Shown: one piece after another, positions 35,726 to 44,808 of the stretch | Position numbering within the stretch: the stretch's first letter is position 1 | How the letters are laid out: each line of letters begins with the position of its first letter | NCBI GenBank assembly: GCA_021325655.1 | Contig: JAJPGT010000047.1 | Span: forward strand, 1-64,000 | Direction: 5' to 3' | Origin: Pseudomonadota bacterium | GTDB lineage: Bacteria > Chloroflexota > UBA6077 > JAJPGT01 | DNA: 64,000 nucleotides | Made by a program: the position numbers and the translations under genes | The notes under the pieces: generated by a model | Told to the model about the DNA's origin: nothing | Database searches by the model: none | The model's input: the letters and a program-made list of their open reading frames with translations, nothing else

Positions 35726-36127
35726 TCTGCGCCGACGCGTCGGTCGCTGCCAAGTGGTCCTTCGTGGAGGAGCATTCGGTCCAGGCGTGGGCGCGGCTGT
35801 GCGACGCGCTCGCGCAGCAGGAGCCGCTCGTCGCCCCGCCACTGCTGCCCAGCGAGGTCGCCAACATCATCCGCCAGCGTCTGCGGCAGAGGCAGTTGCG
35901 GCTCGACGAAGCGCGCCCTGCTGGCCCAGTTCCTGGCCATCCCGATCCGTCTCCAGGTGCCGCAGACGCTGGCGGACGAGCACGACCTGCCGGCGGTCTA
36001 CGATGCCCACGACATCGCCTTGGCCGAGCTGCTCGGGACGACACTCTGGACCGCCGACCAGCGGCTGCTGCGCGCCCTCGGCGGTCGGCTGCCCTTCGTC
36101 CGCTCGATCGCCGGCTACAGGACCTGA
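35722..36127 (+). pseudogene. VapC-like PIN-domain toxin, frameshifted
   Basis: A PIN-domain ribonuclease toxin. The N-terminus M-I-C-A-D-A-S-V-A-A-K-W holds the first catalytic Asp, and L-L-P-S-E-V-A-N the Glu. Near 35914 one extra base shifts the frame; the remainder reads L-L-A-Q-F-L-A-I-P, V-Y-D-A-H-D-I-A-L-A and T-A-D-Q-R-L-L, carrying the later catalytic Asp residues, to a TGA at 36127. Full-length toxin cannot be made. With the broken antitoxin upstream, the whole module is dead unless lesions are sequencing errors. Confidence 0.75.
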
Positions 36128-36129
36128 TA

Positions 36130-37047
36130 TTAGGGTGTATCTGCGCCCAGCCGGTCGAACGCCGCGCGCGAGACGCGGGCGATCGTCGCCGCCGCCTCGT
36201 CCGGCGGCTTGTTCTGGGTGAGCACCGCGATCACGTAGCGGCCGCGCGGGGTGTAGACGATCCCGGCGTCGTGCCGCGCCCCCGGCAGGTCGCCCCACTT
36301 GTGGGCCAGCTTGGCCCACCAGGGCAGCTCGTCCGCCAGCCAGGCGTGATCCTGCTTGCTCTCCAGCAGGCGTAGCGCCTGCTCGGAGGTGGAGGCGTCG
36401 ACCAGCCCGCCGGTCGCGATGACCGCCAGCAGCGTCGCCGCGTCGCGCGCGGAGATAACGTGCTCGGGGGGATCGGACCCGCTGCCCGCGTTCAGCGGTG
36501 CCAGCCGCGTCTGCTTCAGCCCCATCGCCGCCAGTGTCTGATTGACGCTCTCCACCCCCACCAGGTCCAGCAGCACCCGCGCCGCGATGTTGTCGCTGTG
36601 GACGATCATGGCGTCGGTCAGCTCGGCCACCGTGTAGCTCTGCCCCACCTGGGCCTGGAGCACCCCGGCGCCATCGGTCCAGTGCTCCGGCTTGATCGTC
36701 AGCCGCTGCTGTGGCGAGACACGGCCGAGCCGCTCCTGCTTCAGCACTTCGACCAGCAGCGGGAGCTTGAACAGGCTGGCTGCTGGGAACGGTTGGTCTG
36801 GCGCCCGGGCCGCGCTCGCGCCGCTCGACAGATCCAGGACGAACACTGCGACACTGCCGCTACCGCCCGCGGCGGCCTGGTCCACCGCCTGCTGCAGCAG
36901 CGGATCGGGGACGGGAATGGGCGGGCCAGCCCGGCTACTCTCGACAACCCTGGGTCGGACGAACGTCCAGTGCTCCACCGCCTGCCAGCCGAGCAGCGTC
37001 ACCTTCACGAGCGCCGCCCCGAGCAGCAACAGTACCAGTCCGCGCAC
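36130..37047 (-). CDS. Class A beta-lactamase-fold serine hydrolase
   Basis: 305 residues with an N-terminal membrane anchor (2-21). The fold is that of class A beta-lactamases/PBPs: nucleophile motif A-S-L-F-K, second motif H-S-D-N, and H-K-W-G where K-T-G normally stands. The omega-loop reads R-L-A-P-L-N, so the Glu166 needed for deacylation is replaced by Leu. This argues for a penicillin-binding or peptidoglycan-directed protein rather than a true resistance enzyme. GTG start. It neighbours two LysM proteins on the same strand, suggesting a cell-wall role. Confidence 0.82.
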   Translation of the reverse strand: MRGLVLLLLGAALVKVTLLGWQAVEHWTFVRPRVVESSRAGPPIPVPDPLLQQAVDQAAAGGSGSVAVFVLDLSSGASAARAPDQPFPAASLFKLPLLVEVLKQERLGRVSPQQRLTIKPEHWTDGAGVLQAQVGQSYTVAELTDAMIVHSDNIAARVLLDLVGVESVNQTLAAMGLKQTRLAPLNAGSGSDPPEHVISARDAATLLAVIATGGLVDASTSEQALRLLESKQDHAWLADELPWWAKLAHKWGDLPGARHDAGIVYTPRGRYVIAVLTQNKPPDEAAATIARVSRAAFDRLGADTP

Positions 37048-37179
37048 GAGCCAGATCAGCGGAGTCAGGCCGCGGGCGGCGGGACGCTGGCCCCGCCCGT
37101 TGCCGGTGGGCGCGGGACGACCGGAGACGCGACGCGTTGCTGCCAGGGCTGCCTCCCGCAGGTCAGGCCGCGAGCGGCA

Positions 37180-37932
37180 TCAGGGCGAGCGCTCGGGGAT
37201 CTTCAGTCGCTGCCCTTCGAAGATCGTCTCGCCCTGCAGCCCGTTGGCGTCCTGGATCTGCTTCACTGTGACACCATACCTGGCCGCGATCCCGCCCAGC
37301 GTGTCGCCCGCCTGGACGGTGTACACGGTCGCGCTCGCGGCGGGGGTAGCGGTAGCGGTGGGCTGCGGCGTGGGCGGCGCCGTTGGGGCGAGCAGCGCCG
37401 CGGGCGGCTGGGTGGGGGCTGGCGTCACCACCACCGGCGTCGGCGCCGGCCGTTTGGCGGCGTCGCTCTGCGGGCTGGCCGGGGCGGTGAGCAGCGCCAG
37501 CAGCGCCGCGGCCACGACCAGGCCGAGGAACACCACCGCGCCCACGTACAGCCAGGTCCGGTTCGCCACCGCGGTCGCTCCGGGCCGCTCCTCCACCGAC
37601 TCGAACTCTGGCTCATCGTCCACCACCGCGGTCCGCGCGGCTGGCCCGTTTGGACGCTCCGGCGCGCGTTCCCAGTGCCCGGCTGCCGCAGCGGTGATGC
37701 TGGGCAGCGGCACCGCGGCCTCTTCGGCCGGCTCGGACTCGACCACCTCCTCGTCCAGGCGGTACGCCGGCCGGAGCACCAGGTAGGCCAGCGCACCGAA
37801 GACGTTGAACAGCAGCGCGGCCAGGAACCAGAGCCACGGGGAAACGCCCCGCGCCCGCGCGTCCGATGCCACAGCCCAGGCGAGCACCAGGCTCGCCAGG
37901 ACGATCCACCCCGCCGCCAGCGTCAGCAGCAC
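37180..37932 (-). CDS. Membrane protein with C-terminal LysM domain
   Basis: 250 residues. Two hydrophobic helices at the N-terminus (1-22 and 31-53) with a P-W-L-W-F-L-A-A-L-L-F-N loop, an acidic cytoplasmic stretch, a third helix (about 127-147), a long Pro/Thr/Ala tether, and one LysM domain at the end (V-Q-A-G-D-T-L-G-G-I-A). The LysM should sit outside and hold peptidoglycan. It is part of a same-strand cluster of cell-wall proteins (36130-38669). Function beyond binding is unknown. Confidence 0.82.
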   Translation of the reverse strand: MLLTLAAGWIVLASLVLAWAVASDARARGVSPWLWFLAALLFNVFGALAYLVLRPAYRLDEEVVESEPAEEAAVPLPSITAAAAGHWERAPERPNGPAARTAVVDDEPEFESVEERPGATAVANRTWLYVGAVVFLGLVVAAALLALLTAPASPQSDAAKRPAPTPVVVTPAPTQPPAALLAPTAPPTPQPTATATPAASATVYTVQAGDTLGGIAARYGVTVKQIQDANGLQGETIFEGQRLKIPERSP

Positions 37933-38024
37933 CGCCTTCCCACCTTCGTCGCCAGGTTCGCTCTCTGCCCAGCCACCATCCAGCGCATTCCCCTGTCCGG
38001 GCGCGTGCGCGCGCTCGCCTCCCG

Positions 38025-38669
38025 CTAGTGCTCTGGCACGATCAGCTTCTGGCCGACGCTCAGCTTGCCCCGGTCGGGAAGCTTATTCAGGGCCTGGAGC
38101 GCGTCCACCGAGTTCCCGCTCTGCTGGGCGATCTTGCCCAGGGTGTCGCCCGGCTTCACCGTGTAGTTCGGCTCCAGCACCCGAATCTCCGCCTTCACCC
38201 CCTGAGGGCTCGGGGTCGCGGTCGGGGCCAGCGTCGTGGGCTGCGCGGAGACCGGAGCCGTCGCCACGCGCTCCTGGCTGGCGGTAGGAGCCGCGGCCAC
38301 TGTGGGCGCCGGGGTGGCGACTGCTGCGGGTGAGGAAGGCCTCCCGCCGAGGGAGACGATCTGGGACAGGACGTAGCCCAGCACCACGACCGCGATCGTG
38401 ACCACCGCAATCGAAAGCGCGTGGCGCTCCAGCGCGCTACTCTCCCGCCGGCGTCGGCGTGGACGGACCCGCCGGGCCGGCCGCGCCGGCTCCTGTGGCT
38501 CCGCCTCCGGGCGATCGCTCACCCGCGGCTGCCCCGGCCTGCGGCTGGCCCTGAGCGGAACCACCCGCCCGGGTGGCTCATCCTCAGGAAGGAAGTCGTT
38601 GTCGTCGTCGAGTGCGAAGCGGCCGCGCGTACTCCCGCCTCCGTCGCCAGGCTGGCGGCGTTGTACCAC
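38025..38669 (-). CDS. Single-pass LysM protein
   Basis: 214 residues. A charged cytoplasmic region with a run of Arg (R-P-R-R-R-R-R) precedes one transmembrane helix (about 84-107). A Thr/Pro/Ala-rich extracytoplasmic tether leads to a C-terminal LysM domain (V-K-P-G-D-T-L-G-K-I-A, ending I-V-P-E-H). It has the same architecture as the protein at 37180, about 90 bases downstream, so the two may derive from a duplication. Probably a cell-wall-tethered membrane protein. Confidence 0.8.
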   Translation of the reverse strand: MVQRRQPGDGGGSTRGRFALDDDNDFLPEDEPPGRVVPLRASRRPGQPRVSDRPEAEPQEPARPARRVRPRRRRRESSALERHALSIAVVTIAVVVLGYVLSQIVSLGGRPSSPAAVATPAPTVAAAPTASQERVATAPVSAQPTTLAPTATPSPQGVKAEIRVLEPNYTVKPGDTLGKIAQQSGNSVDALQALNKLPDRGKLSVGQKLIVPEH

Positions 38670-38791
38670 CCGCGCCGGCCAGAGTCAAGCGGCCGGGCCC
38701 GACTCCACCAGATGAAGGCGTCCGGGCGCAGTCCGTGGCATCCGACGTGCCCCACCTGGCTCAGGCAACCGGACGAGCGAAGGAGAACGAC

Positions 38792-39220
38792 ATGGATGCC
38801 AAGCGGCGGCAACAGAAGCGGAAGCGCCAGGCCAGTGAGCCACGTCCCGAGGGCGAGCTGGGCGGCCGGCCGACCACCGGCGGAATGGCGCCCGGCGGCG
38901 CGGCGACCGGACTCTCCCAGGGGAGCGGCTACCCGAGCGTGACCGGCGGCGCCGGCGGAGCGACCACCGGCGGGGTGCTGCCAGTGGGCGCCGGCGGCGG
39001 CAGCGGGACGAGCGCGGGTGGACTGGCCGCGGGCGTCGGCGGCACCGGCGGCACCCGCCTGACCCCGCACGGCGCCGGAGCCGCGGCCGGCAGCTACGGC
39101 AGCGGCGACATCTGGTCTACCGCGTCCGACAACCCGCAGTCGGAGAACGAAACCGGCGAGGCCGGCACCCGCACCGGCAGCGGCGGGGTCGAGCCCGCCA
39201 CCCACATCTCCCAGCCATAG
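38792..39220 (+). CDS. Glycine-rich low-complexity protein
   Basis: 142 residues. A basic start (M-D-A-K-R-R-Q-Q-K-R-K-R) is followed by about 80 residues dominated by Gly, Ala, Thr and Ser (for example G-G-A-G-G-A-T-T-G-G), then a polar tail. No signal peptide. It is probably disordered. AGGAG lies six bases before the ATG, which supports expression. No family recognised; nucleic-acid binding through the basic head is only a guess. Confidence 0.6.
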   Translation: MDAKRRQQKRKRQASEPRPEGELGGRPTTGGMAPGGAATGLSQGSGYPSVTGGAGGATTGGVLPVGAGGGSGTSAGGLAAGVGGTGGTRLTPHGAGAAAGSYGSGDIWSTASDNPQSENETGEAGTRTGSGGVEPATHISQP

Positions 39221-39353
39221 CCGCGGTCGGATGACGTTCGTAACACGGAGAGGGCTCCGGCCACGCTGGGCCGAGCCGTCAGGCCAAATCGCCGCGCACC
39301 AGCCTCGGTGATTCGCCGCGCAGCAACGCAAGCTTGCGTCAGGAAGCAGCGGC

Positions 39354-39710
39354 CTACTGCCCGTCCGGCGGCGTCCAGAGGTGCCGCGCCAGGTCCACCC
39401 GCCCGTCGGAAAGAAATGCGATGCCTTCTGCTTCGAGCAGCGTACGCTGGCGGTCGGGGTGGTTGAAGGCCCAGGCGCCGGTCAGGCAGCCCTCGCGGTT
39501 CACGACCCGATGCGCGGGGACGTTGTGGCCGTCCGGCAGCTCGTAGAGCGCCCAGCCCACTTCCCGCGCCTTGCGGGGATCGCCGAGCGCGGTGGCGATG
39601 GCGCCGTAGGTGATGACGCGCCCGGGCGGGACCTGGCGCACCAGGGCGTAGACACGGGCCTGGAAGGCGGTCCATGCCTGGGGGTCCGGGGGCTGGCGGG
39701 GGCGCTTCAT
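39354..39710 (-). CDS. Alkyltransferase-like DNA repair protein (ATL)
   Basis: 118 residues of the MGMT DNA-binding fold: V-P-P-G-R-V-I-T-Y-G-A-I-A, R-E-V-G-W-A-L, P-A-H-R-V-V-N. The catalytic cysteine of O6-alkylguanine transferases (P-C-H-R) is Ala here, so it cannot remove alkyl groups. It should instead flag O6-alkylguanine for nucleotide excision repair, as known for ATL proteins. ATG 39710 is preferred to an upstream start that would run into the transporter gene. It ends the 44.7-39.4 kb run of same-strand genes. Confidence 0.9.
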   Translation of the reverse strand: MKRPRQPPDPQAWTAFQARVYALVRQVPPGRVITYGAIATALGDPRKAREVGWALYELPDGHNVPAHRVVNREGCLTGAWAFNHPDRQRTLLEAEGIAFLSDGRVDLARHLWTPPDGQ

Positions 39711-39723
39711 CGTCGTCGGCCCA

Positions 39724-41292
39724 TCAGGGGTTGCCGCTGGCGACCTTGTCGTCGGAGCCAAGGCTGCCTCTGCGGGCGCCGCCGGCCATGAGGAGTCCGA
39801 GCTGCTCGGGGGTGGCGGCCCGGGCGTCCATGATCGCCGCCAGCTGGCCGTTCGACATGACCGCGATGCGATCGGAGAGGGACATCACCTCGTCCAGCTC
39901 GGCCGAGACCAGCAGCACCGCCGCGCCCGCCTGGCGCGCCTCGATGATCTTGCGGTGGATGAACTCGGTCGAGCCGACGTCCACCCCGCGGGTCGGCTGC
40001 GCCGCGATCAGGAGCTGCTGCGGTCGGGAGAACTCACGCGCCAGCACCGCCTTCTGCTGATTACCGCCGGAGAGCGTCCCGGCGAGCGCGCGGGGGGAGG
40101 GGGTGCGGATGTCGAACTCGCGGATGAGCCGAGCCGCGAAGCGCAGGATCGCCCGGATGTTCAGCAGCGGGCCGCGAGAGAACGGTGGCTGATCCACCGT
40201 GGAGAGCACCAGGTTGTCGGCGACGGAGAAGGTGAGCACAAGCCCGTACTTGTGGCGGTCCTCCGGGATGTGCGACACGCCGGCGTCGATCGTCGCTCGG
40301 CTGCCACGGCCGGTCAGGTCGAGCCCGTTGAGCAGCACCCGGCCGGCCTGGACCGGGCGCAGCCCGGCGATCGCTTCCACCAGCTCGGTCTGGCCGTTGC
40401 CCTCCACCCCGGCGATGCCGACGATCTCGCCAGCCCGGACGTCGAGGTCAATGTGGTCCACTGCCACCCCGCCGCGGTCCCCGAGCACCGTCAGGTCTCG
40501 CAATTGCAGCAGCGGCGGGCCGGGCTGCGCCGCCGGCTTGTCGACCCGTAGCAGCACCGGCCGGCCGACCATCATCGCCGCCAGCGAGGCCTCCGTCGCC
40601 TCGACGGGAGTGGTCGTCCCAACTACCCGGCCGCGCCGGAGCACGGTGATCCGGTCGGCGACGGCGAACACTTCGTGCAGCTTGTGTGTGATGAACAGGA
40701 TCGACGTGCCCTGCCGTGCCAGCTCGCGCATGACACGGAACAGGGCGTTCGCCTCCTGCGGCGACAGCACCGCGGTCGGCTCGTCCAGGATCAGCACCTG
40801 GGCGTTGCGGTAGAGCGCCTTCAGGATCTCGACCCGCTGCTGTACCCCCACCGGCAGGTCGCGGATGCGCGCCCGCGGGTCCACCGGCATCCCGTACCGA
40901 CGCGCCAGCTCCTTCAGCCGCCGCTCGGCTCCTTCGCGGTCCAGCAGGATGCCGTCCCGGGTCGGCTCGTTACCGAGCACCACGTTGTCCGCGACGGTGA
41001 GCGGCGGGACGAGCATGAAGTGCTGGTGCACCATCCCGATTCCGCGCTCGATCGCGTCGCGCGGGCTGCGGAAATGGACCGGCTGTCCCTCGACCAGGAT
41101 CTCGCCTTCGTCCGGCTGGTACAGCCCGTACAGGATGTTCATCAGCGTCGTCTTGCCGGCGCCGTTCTCCCCGAGCAGCGCGTGGATCTCCCCTCGCGGC
41201 AGCGCCAGGCTGACGTGGTCGTTGGCGAGCACGCCCGGGAACCGCTTGACGATGCCCCGGGCCTCCAGCAGCGGAGCTTCAGCGCTTCTCAT
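39724..41292 (-). CDS. BMP-type nucleoside ABC importer, ATP-binding protein
   Basis: 522 residues with two ABC domains, as in RbsA/NupA-type importers. The first half has Walker A G-E-N-G-A-G-K-T and signature L-P-V-G-V-Q-Q-R; Walker B is V-L-I-L-D-E-P-T. The second half has G-V-E-G-N-G-Q-T as a degenerate Walker A and L-S-G-G-N-Q-Q-K as signature. ATG 41292 lies inside the end of the upstream permease (14-base overlap). Last component of the operon BMP protein, permease, permease, ATPase. Confidence 0.93.
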   Translation of the reverse strand: MRSAEAPLLEARGIVKRFPGVLANDHVSLALPRGEIHALLGENGAGKTTLMNILYGLYQPDEGEILVEGQPVHFRSPRDAIERGIGMVHQHFMLVPPLTVADNVVLGNEPTRDGILLDREGAERRLKELARRYGMPVDPRARIRDLPVGVQQRVEILKALYRNAQVLILDEPTAVLSPQEANALFRVMRELARQGTSILFITHKLHEVFAVADRITVLRRGRVVGTTTPVEATEASLAAMMVGRPVLLRVDKPAAQPGPPLLQLRDLTVLGDRGGVAVDHIDLDVRAGEIVGIAGVEGNGQTELVEAIAGLRPVQAGRVLLNGLDLTGRGSRATIDAGVSHIPEDRHKYGLVLTFSVADNLVLSTVDQPPFSRGPLLNIRAILRFAARLIREFDIRTPSPRALAGTLSGGNQQKAVLAREFSRPQQLLIAAQPTRGVDVGSTEFIHRKIIEARQAGAAVLLVSAELDEVMSLSDRIAVMSNGQLAAIMDARAATPEQLGLLMAGGARRGSLGSDDKVASGNP

Positions 41293-42199
41293 ACGGAATC
41301 CCAACCGCGGCGGGCGGGGTGGCGCGGCCGATCGCCCCGGCCACCACGATGATCGTCAGCACGTAGGGCAGCAGTCCGACGATCTGGTAGGGGACGTTGA
41401 TGCCCTGGATCTGGAGCGTGACCGGCAGGGCCTCGGCGACACCGAACAGCAGCGCCGCGCCCCAGGCGCCGAACGGGGTCCACTTCCCGAAGATCATTGC
41501 CGCCAGCGCGATGAAACCGCGGCCGTTAGTCATCAGCGGCTCGAAGTGCGGGATCGCCTCCAGGGTGAAGTAGGCCCCGCCCAGCCCGGCCAGGAGGCCG
41601 CCGATGAGCACATTCAGGTAGCGCACTCGGTAGACGTCAATCCCCACGGTGTCCGCCGCCAGCGGGTGCTCGCCCACGGCCCGCGTCCGCAAGCCCCAGA
41701 CGGTGCGGAACAGGACCAGGTGGGCGACGAAGACGAGCACGATCGCGGTGAATGTGATCGGCTGGTGCTGGAACAGCACCCTCCCAACGACCGGCAGATC
41801 GCCCAGCAGCGGGATGGATAGCTCTGGCAGCGTCTCCTGTCCGCCCGGCACGCCGGTCATGAACAGAAAGCGGTTGAAGAAGCCGGTGACGCCGACCGCC
41901 AGAATGTTGATGACCATACCGCTGATGATCTGGTCCACCTTGAAGCTGATCGACAGCACCGCGTGCAGCAGCGCCATCAGCGCCCCGGTGAGCAGCGCGA
42001 CCATGAGCCCGATCGCCAGGCTGTGGCTGTACACCTCGGCGATGAAGCCGAAGAACGCTGCGCTGAGCATCATCCCCTCGATGCCGATGTTCACCACTCC
42101 GGAGCGCTCGCAGAAGATGCCCGAGAGCGCGCCCAGGATGAGCGGAGTGGAGCGGGCGACCGCGACGGCGAGCATCGCGACGATGACGTCAGTGGGCAT
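41279..42199 (-). CDS. BMP-type nucleoside ABC importer, permease 2
   Basis: 306 residues, about nine membrane helices, of the branched-chain/ribose permease superfamily. The N-I-G-I-E-G-M-M-L element near residue 37 is typical of this second permease of nucleoside importers. A-V-G-E-H-P-L-A-A-D is the cytoplasmic coupling segment. It begins 14 bases after the first permease and overlaps the ATPase start. Confidence 0.93.
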   Translation of the reverse strand: MPTDVIVAMLAVAVARSTPLILGALSGIFCERSGVVNIGIEGMMLSAAFFGFIAEVYSHSLAIGLMVALLTGALMALLHAVLSISFKVDQIISGMVINILAVGVTGFFNRFLFMTGVPGGQETLPELSIPLLGDLPVVGRVLFQHQPITFTAIVLVFVAHLVLFRTVWGLRTRAVGEHPLAADTVGIDVYRVRYLNVLIGGLLAGLGGAYFTLEAIPHFEPLMTNGRGFIALAAMIFGKWTPFGAWGAALLFGVAEALPVTLQIQGINVPYQIVGLLPYVLTIIVVAGAIGRATPPAAVGIPYEKR

Positions 42200-42213
42200 C
42201 GTGCATCCGCTCC

Positions 42214-43326
42214 TTACTCAGGCTTGCTCCAGTGGGCGGCCAGCGTTGGCTCCGGCTCGGCGGCGCCGACCGGCGCGGTCTCGGGGCGCGGGAGCCGAAT
42301 GCGGAACAGCCAGCGGATGATCGCCGGGGCGGCGACGAAGATCAGCACCAGGGCCTGGATGAGCGAGATGATGTCGATCGGGATCTGCGACAGGAACTGC
42401 ATCCGGGTCGCGCCGGCCCGGAGCGCGCCGAACAGAATCGCCGCCGGGATGACCCCGAATGGGTCGGTCTTGCCGAGCAGCGCCACCGCGATCGCGTCGA
42501 AGCCGTAGCCAACGCTGAAGCCGGCGGTGTGGTAGTAGTTGAGCCCCACCACCTCGATCGTCCCCGCCAGCCCGGCCAGGGCGCCGCTCAGCGCCATGGT
42601 CAGGACGATCGTGCGGGTGACGCTCATCCCCGCGTAACGGGCGGCGTTCGGGTTGGCGCCCACGGTGCGGATCCGGAACCCGAGTGTGGTCCGGTACAGC
42701 AGCCAGTACACCCCCGCCGCCAGCAGCAGCGCGATCACAAAGCCCCAGTGCAGCCGATAGCCGGCGAAGAGCGGGGGCAGCCGGGCAGACTCCAGGATCT
42801 TCGGCGTCTGCGCCACCGCCACCAGCGGGTTGGGGTCCTTCATTGGGCCGGCGACCAGGAAGCTGGTCATCTGGATCGCCACATAGTTCAGCATGATCGT
42901 GGTGATCACTTCGTGCGCCCCGGTCGCTGCCTTCAGATACCCGGCGATGCCAGCCCAGATCGCCCCGGCCAGACAGCCGGCGGCGATCGCCAGCAGCAGG
43001 TGGAACGGCCAGGGGACGCCGGTCAGCGCGTAGCCGACGAACACCGAGGCGAGCGCCCCGACAGAGATCTGCCCCTCGGCGCCGATGTTGAACAGCCCTG
43101 CCTTGAACGCCAGCGCGACCGCCAGCCCGCCGTAGATGTACGGGGTGGCCCAGACGAGGGTTTCGGAGATCGACTGGAGCTTGCCGAACGAGCCCTCCCA
43201 CAGGCCACGGTAGGCGAGGATGGTGTCGCCGCCGCTGACGCTGATCAGCAGCGCCCCGAGCACCAGCGCGGTGACGACCGCGAGCACCGGCAGAAGGATC
43301 GCCTGAACGCGCGCCGAAAGCACCAT
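42214..43326 (-). CDS. BMP-type nucleoside ABC importer, permease 1
   Basis: 370 residues with about ten membrane helices. F-N-I-G-A-E-G-Q-I and T-V-G-A-N-P-N-A-A-R-Y-A-G are the conserved loops of the first permease in these systems. ATG 43326 is chosen; a start at 43374 would add 16 polar residues. The gap to the binding-protein gene is 80 bases. A polar tail of about 25 residues follows the last helix. Confidence 0.92.
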   Translation of the reverse strand: MVLSARVQAILLPVLAVVTALVLGALLISVSGGDTILAYRGLWEGSFGKLQSISETLVWATPYIYGGLAVALAFKAGLFNIGAEGQISVGALASVFVGYALTGVPWPFHLLLAIAAGCLAGAIWAGIAGYLKAATGAHEVITTIMLNYVAIQMTSFLVAGPMKDPNPLVAVAQTPKILESARLPPLFAGYRLHWGFVIALLLAAGVYWLLYRTTLGFRIRTVGANPNAARYAGMSVTRTIVLTMALSGALAGLAGTIEVVGLNYYHTAGFSVGYGFDAIAVALLGKTDPFGVIPAAILFGALRAGATRMQFLSQIPIDIISLIQALVLIFVAAPAIIRWLFRIRLPRPETAPVGAAEPEPTLAAHWSKPE

Positions 43327-43406
43327 GCCGCGTGCATCCCAGAACGCGAATGGGGCCGCCACTGGCGGCCCCACATTGTACGCGTGTTAGCCGGTAGGCA
43401 CGAGCG

Positions 43407-44741
43407 CTAGACCGAGGCCGGGCATTGCCCGGTCGGCTTGCCGCTCCAGCCGGTGTTGACCTTGCCCGAGGTTACGTCGGCGCTAAGCTGCTGCATCTTC
43501 TGTTTGACGGCGTCCGGCACCTTAGAGTCCAGGTCATGGTAGGGCGCCAGGCCCACCTTGCCATAGGTGTTGCCGCCCTTGAAGCTGCCATCTTGCGCCG
43601 CCTTGATCAGGTCGAACACACCCGGGGTGATCAGCTTCATCGCGCTGGACAGCAGGATCGGATCGGCCTGCTGCAGTGTGTAGTACTGATCGGTGTCGAC
43701 CCCGATCCCGAGCACCCCGCTATCTTTACGCTCGGCGATCGCCAGCAGCCCGCCGTTGCCGGTCTGCCCGCCCGCGGCGAAGATGATGTCCGCCTTCTGG
43801 TCCATCATCTGCACGGCGGTCGCCTTGCCCCAGTCGGGGTCGGAGAAGCCTTTGGCCAGGCCGCCAGGGTGGCAGGCAGACAGCACGTGGATATCGCTCT
43901 TCAACGCCTTGGCGCCATTGATGTAACCGACGCCGAAGGCCTCTACGGGCGGGACGATCGGGGTGCCAAGTACCTGCCCGATGGTGCCGGTCTTGGTCAT
44001 CTGCGCCGCCAGCGCCCCGGCCAGGTAGCCGGCGCGGTCCTCGTTGAACACCAGCCCGGCCACGTTCGGGACCGTGTCCTGCTGGAACTGATCGACGCCG
44101 ATGAACTTGATGTCCGGGTACTTCTTCGCCTCGTCGACGGTGGCCTGGCCGAGCGCGAAGCCGACGGTGACGATGACGTCGTAGTTGTCCTGGGCGAACT
44201 GCTCGATGTTCTTCCCGTAGTCCTTCGGGTCGGTCGTCTCGATGAACTTAACGTCGGCGCCAAGCTGCTTGCCCGCCTGCTGTACCCCCTCCCAGGCCGA
44301 CTGGTTGAAGCTCTTGTCGTCGATCTTGCCGACGTCTGTCACCAGGCCTACCTTGAGCTTCTTTCCAGAAGGCGCCGCGGCAGCGGTTGTCGCGGCAGGG
44401 GTCGGGGCCGCGGCCGGCGCTGCGGTGGCCGCGGGGGCGCGGGTCGGCGCCGCGGCGGCGACGGAGGTCGCGACGGCCGCCACGGTCGGCGCTACCTGGG
44501 CCGCCACGGTCGGGGCGGCGCGGGCGACACTGGTGGCTGCGGCGGCGACCGTGGGCGCGGCCTGGGCCGCCACGGTCGGAGCGGCAGCAACGGCGGTAGG
44601 AGCGGCGGCGACGGCCGTCGGGGCAGCCGCGGCCGCCTGAGTCGCGGCCGGCGCCGGGGCGGGGGCGCCGGCACAGGCGGTGACCACCAGGCTGGTGCAC
44701 GCCGCCAGCGCTGTGAGCGAGACAGGGATCCTGAACCGCAT
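43407..44741 (-). CDS. BMP-family substrate-binding lipoprotein
   Basis: 444 residues. A lipoprotein signal ends at V-V-T-A-C (Cys about 22). Then come about 95 residues of near-pure Ala/Pro/Thr/Val repeats (units like A-A-P-T-V-A-A), and from about 120 the basic-membrane-protein domain: K-V-G-L-V-T-D-V-G, D-D-K-S-F-N-Q-S-A-W, and A-A-G-G-Q-T-G-N-G-G. BMP proteins bind nucleosides or related purines. The long tether is unusual and may span the thick wall. First gene of the transporter operon, behind a consensus promoter. Confidence 0.93.
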   Translation of the reverse strand: MRFRIPVSLTALAACTSLVVTACAGAPAPAPAATQAAAAAPTAVAAAPTAVAAAPTVAAQAAPTVAAAATSVARAAPTVAAQVAPTVAAVATSVAAAAPTRAPAATAAPAAAPTPAATTAAAAPSGKKLKVGLVTDVGKIDDKSFNQSAWEGVQQAGKQLGADVKFIETTDPKDYGKNIEQFAQDNYDVIVTVGFALGQATVDEAKKYPDIKFIGVDQFQQDTVPNVAGLVFNEDRAGYLAGALAAQMTKTGTIGQVLGTPIVPPVEAFGVGYINGAKALKSDIHVLSACHPGGLAKGFSDPDWGKATAVQMMDQKADIIFAAGGQTGNGGLLAIAERKDSGVLGIGVDTDQYYTLQQADPILLSSAMKLITPGVFDLIKAAQDGSFKGGNTYGKVGLAPYHDLDSKVPDAVKQKMQQLSADVTSGKVNTGWSGKPTGQCPASV

Positions 44742-44808
44742 GGATTTTCTCCAGTTCAGGCCAGGGTAGGCGCTCACAATATCCCTGGCCGTGCAGGTGT
44801 CTCAACGG

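Noticed and set aside
36130..37047. A beta-lactam resistance gene
   Set aside because: The omega-loop Glu is absent and the K-T-G motif is altered, so hydrolysis is unlikely.
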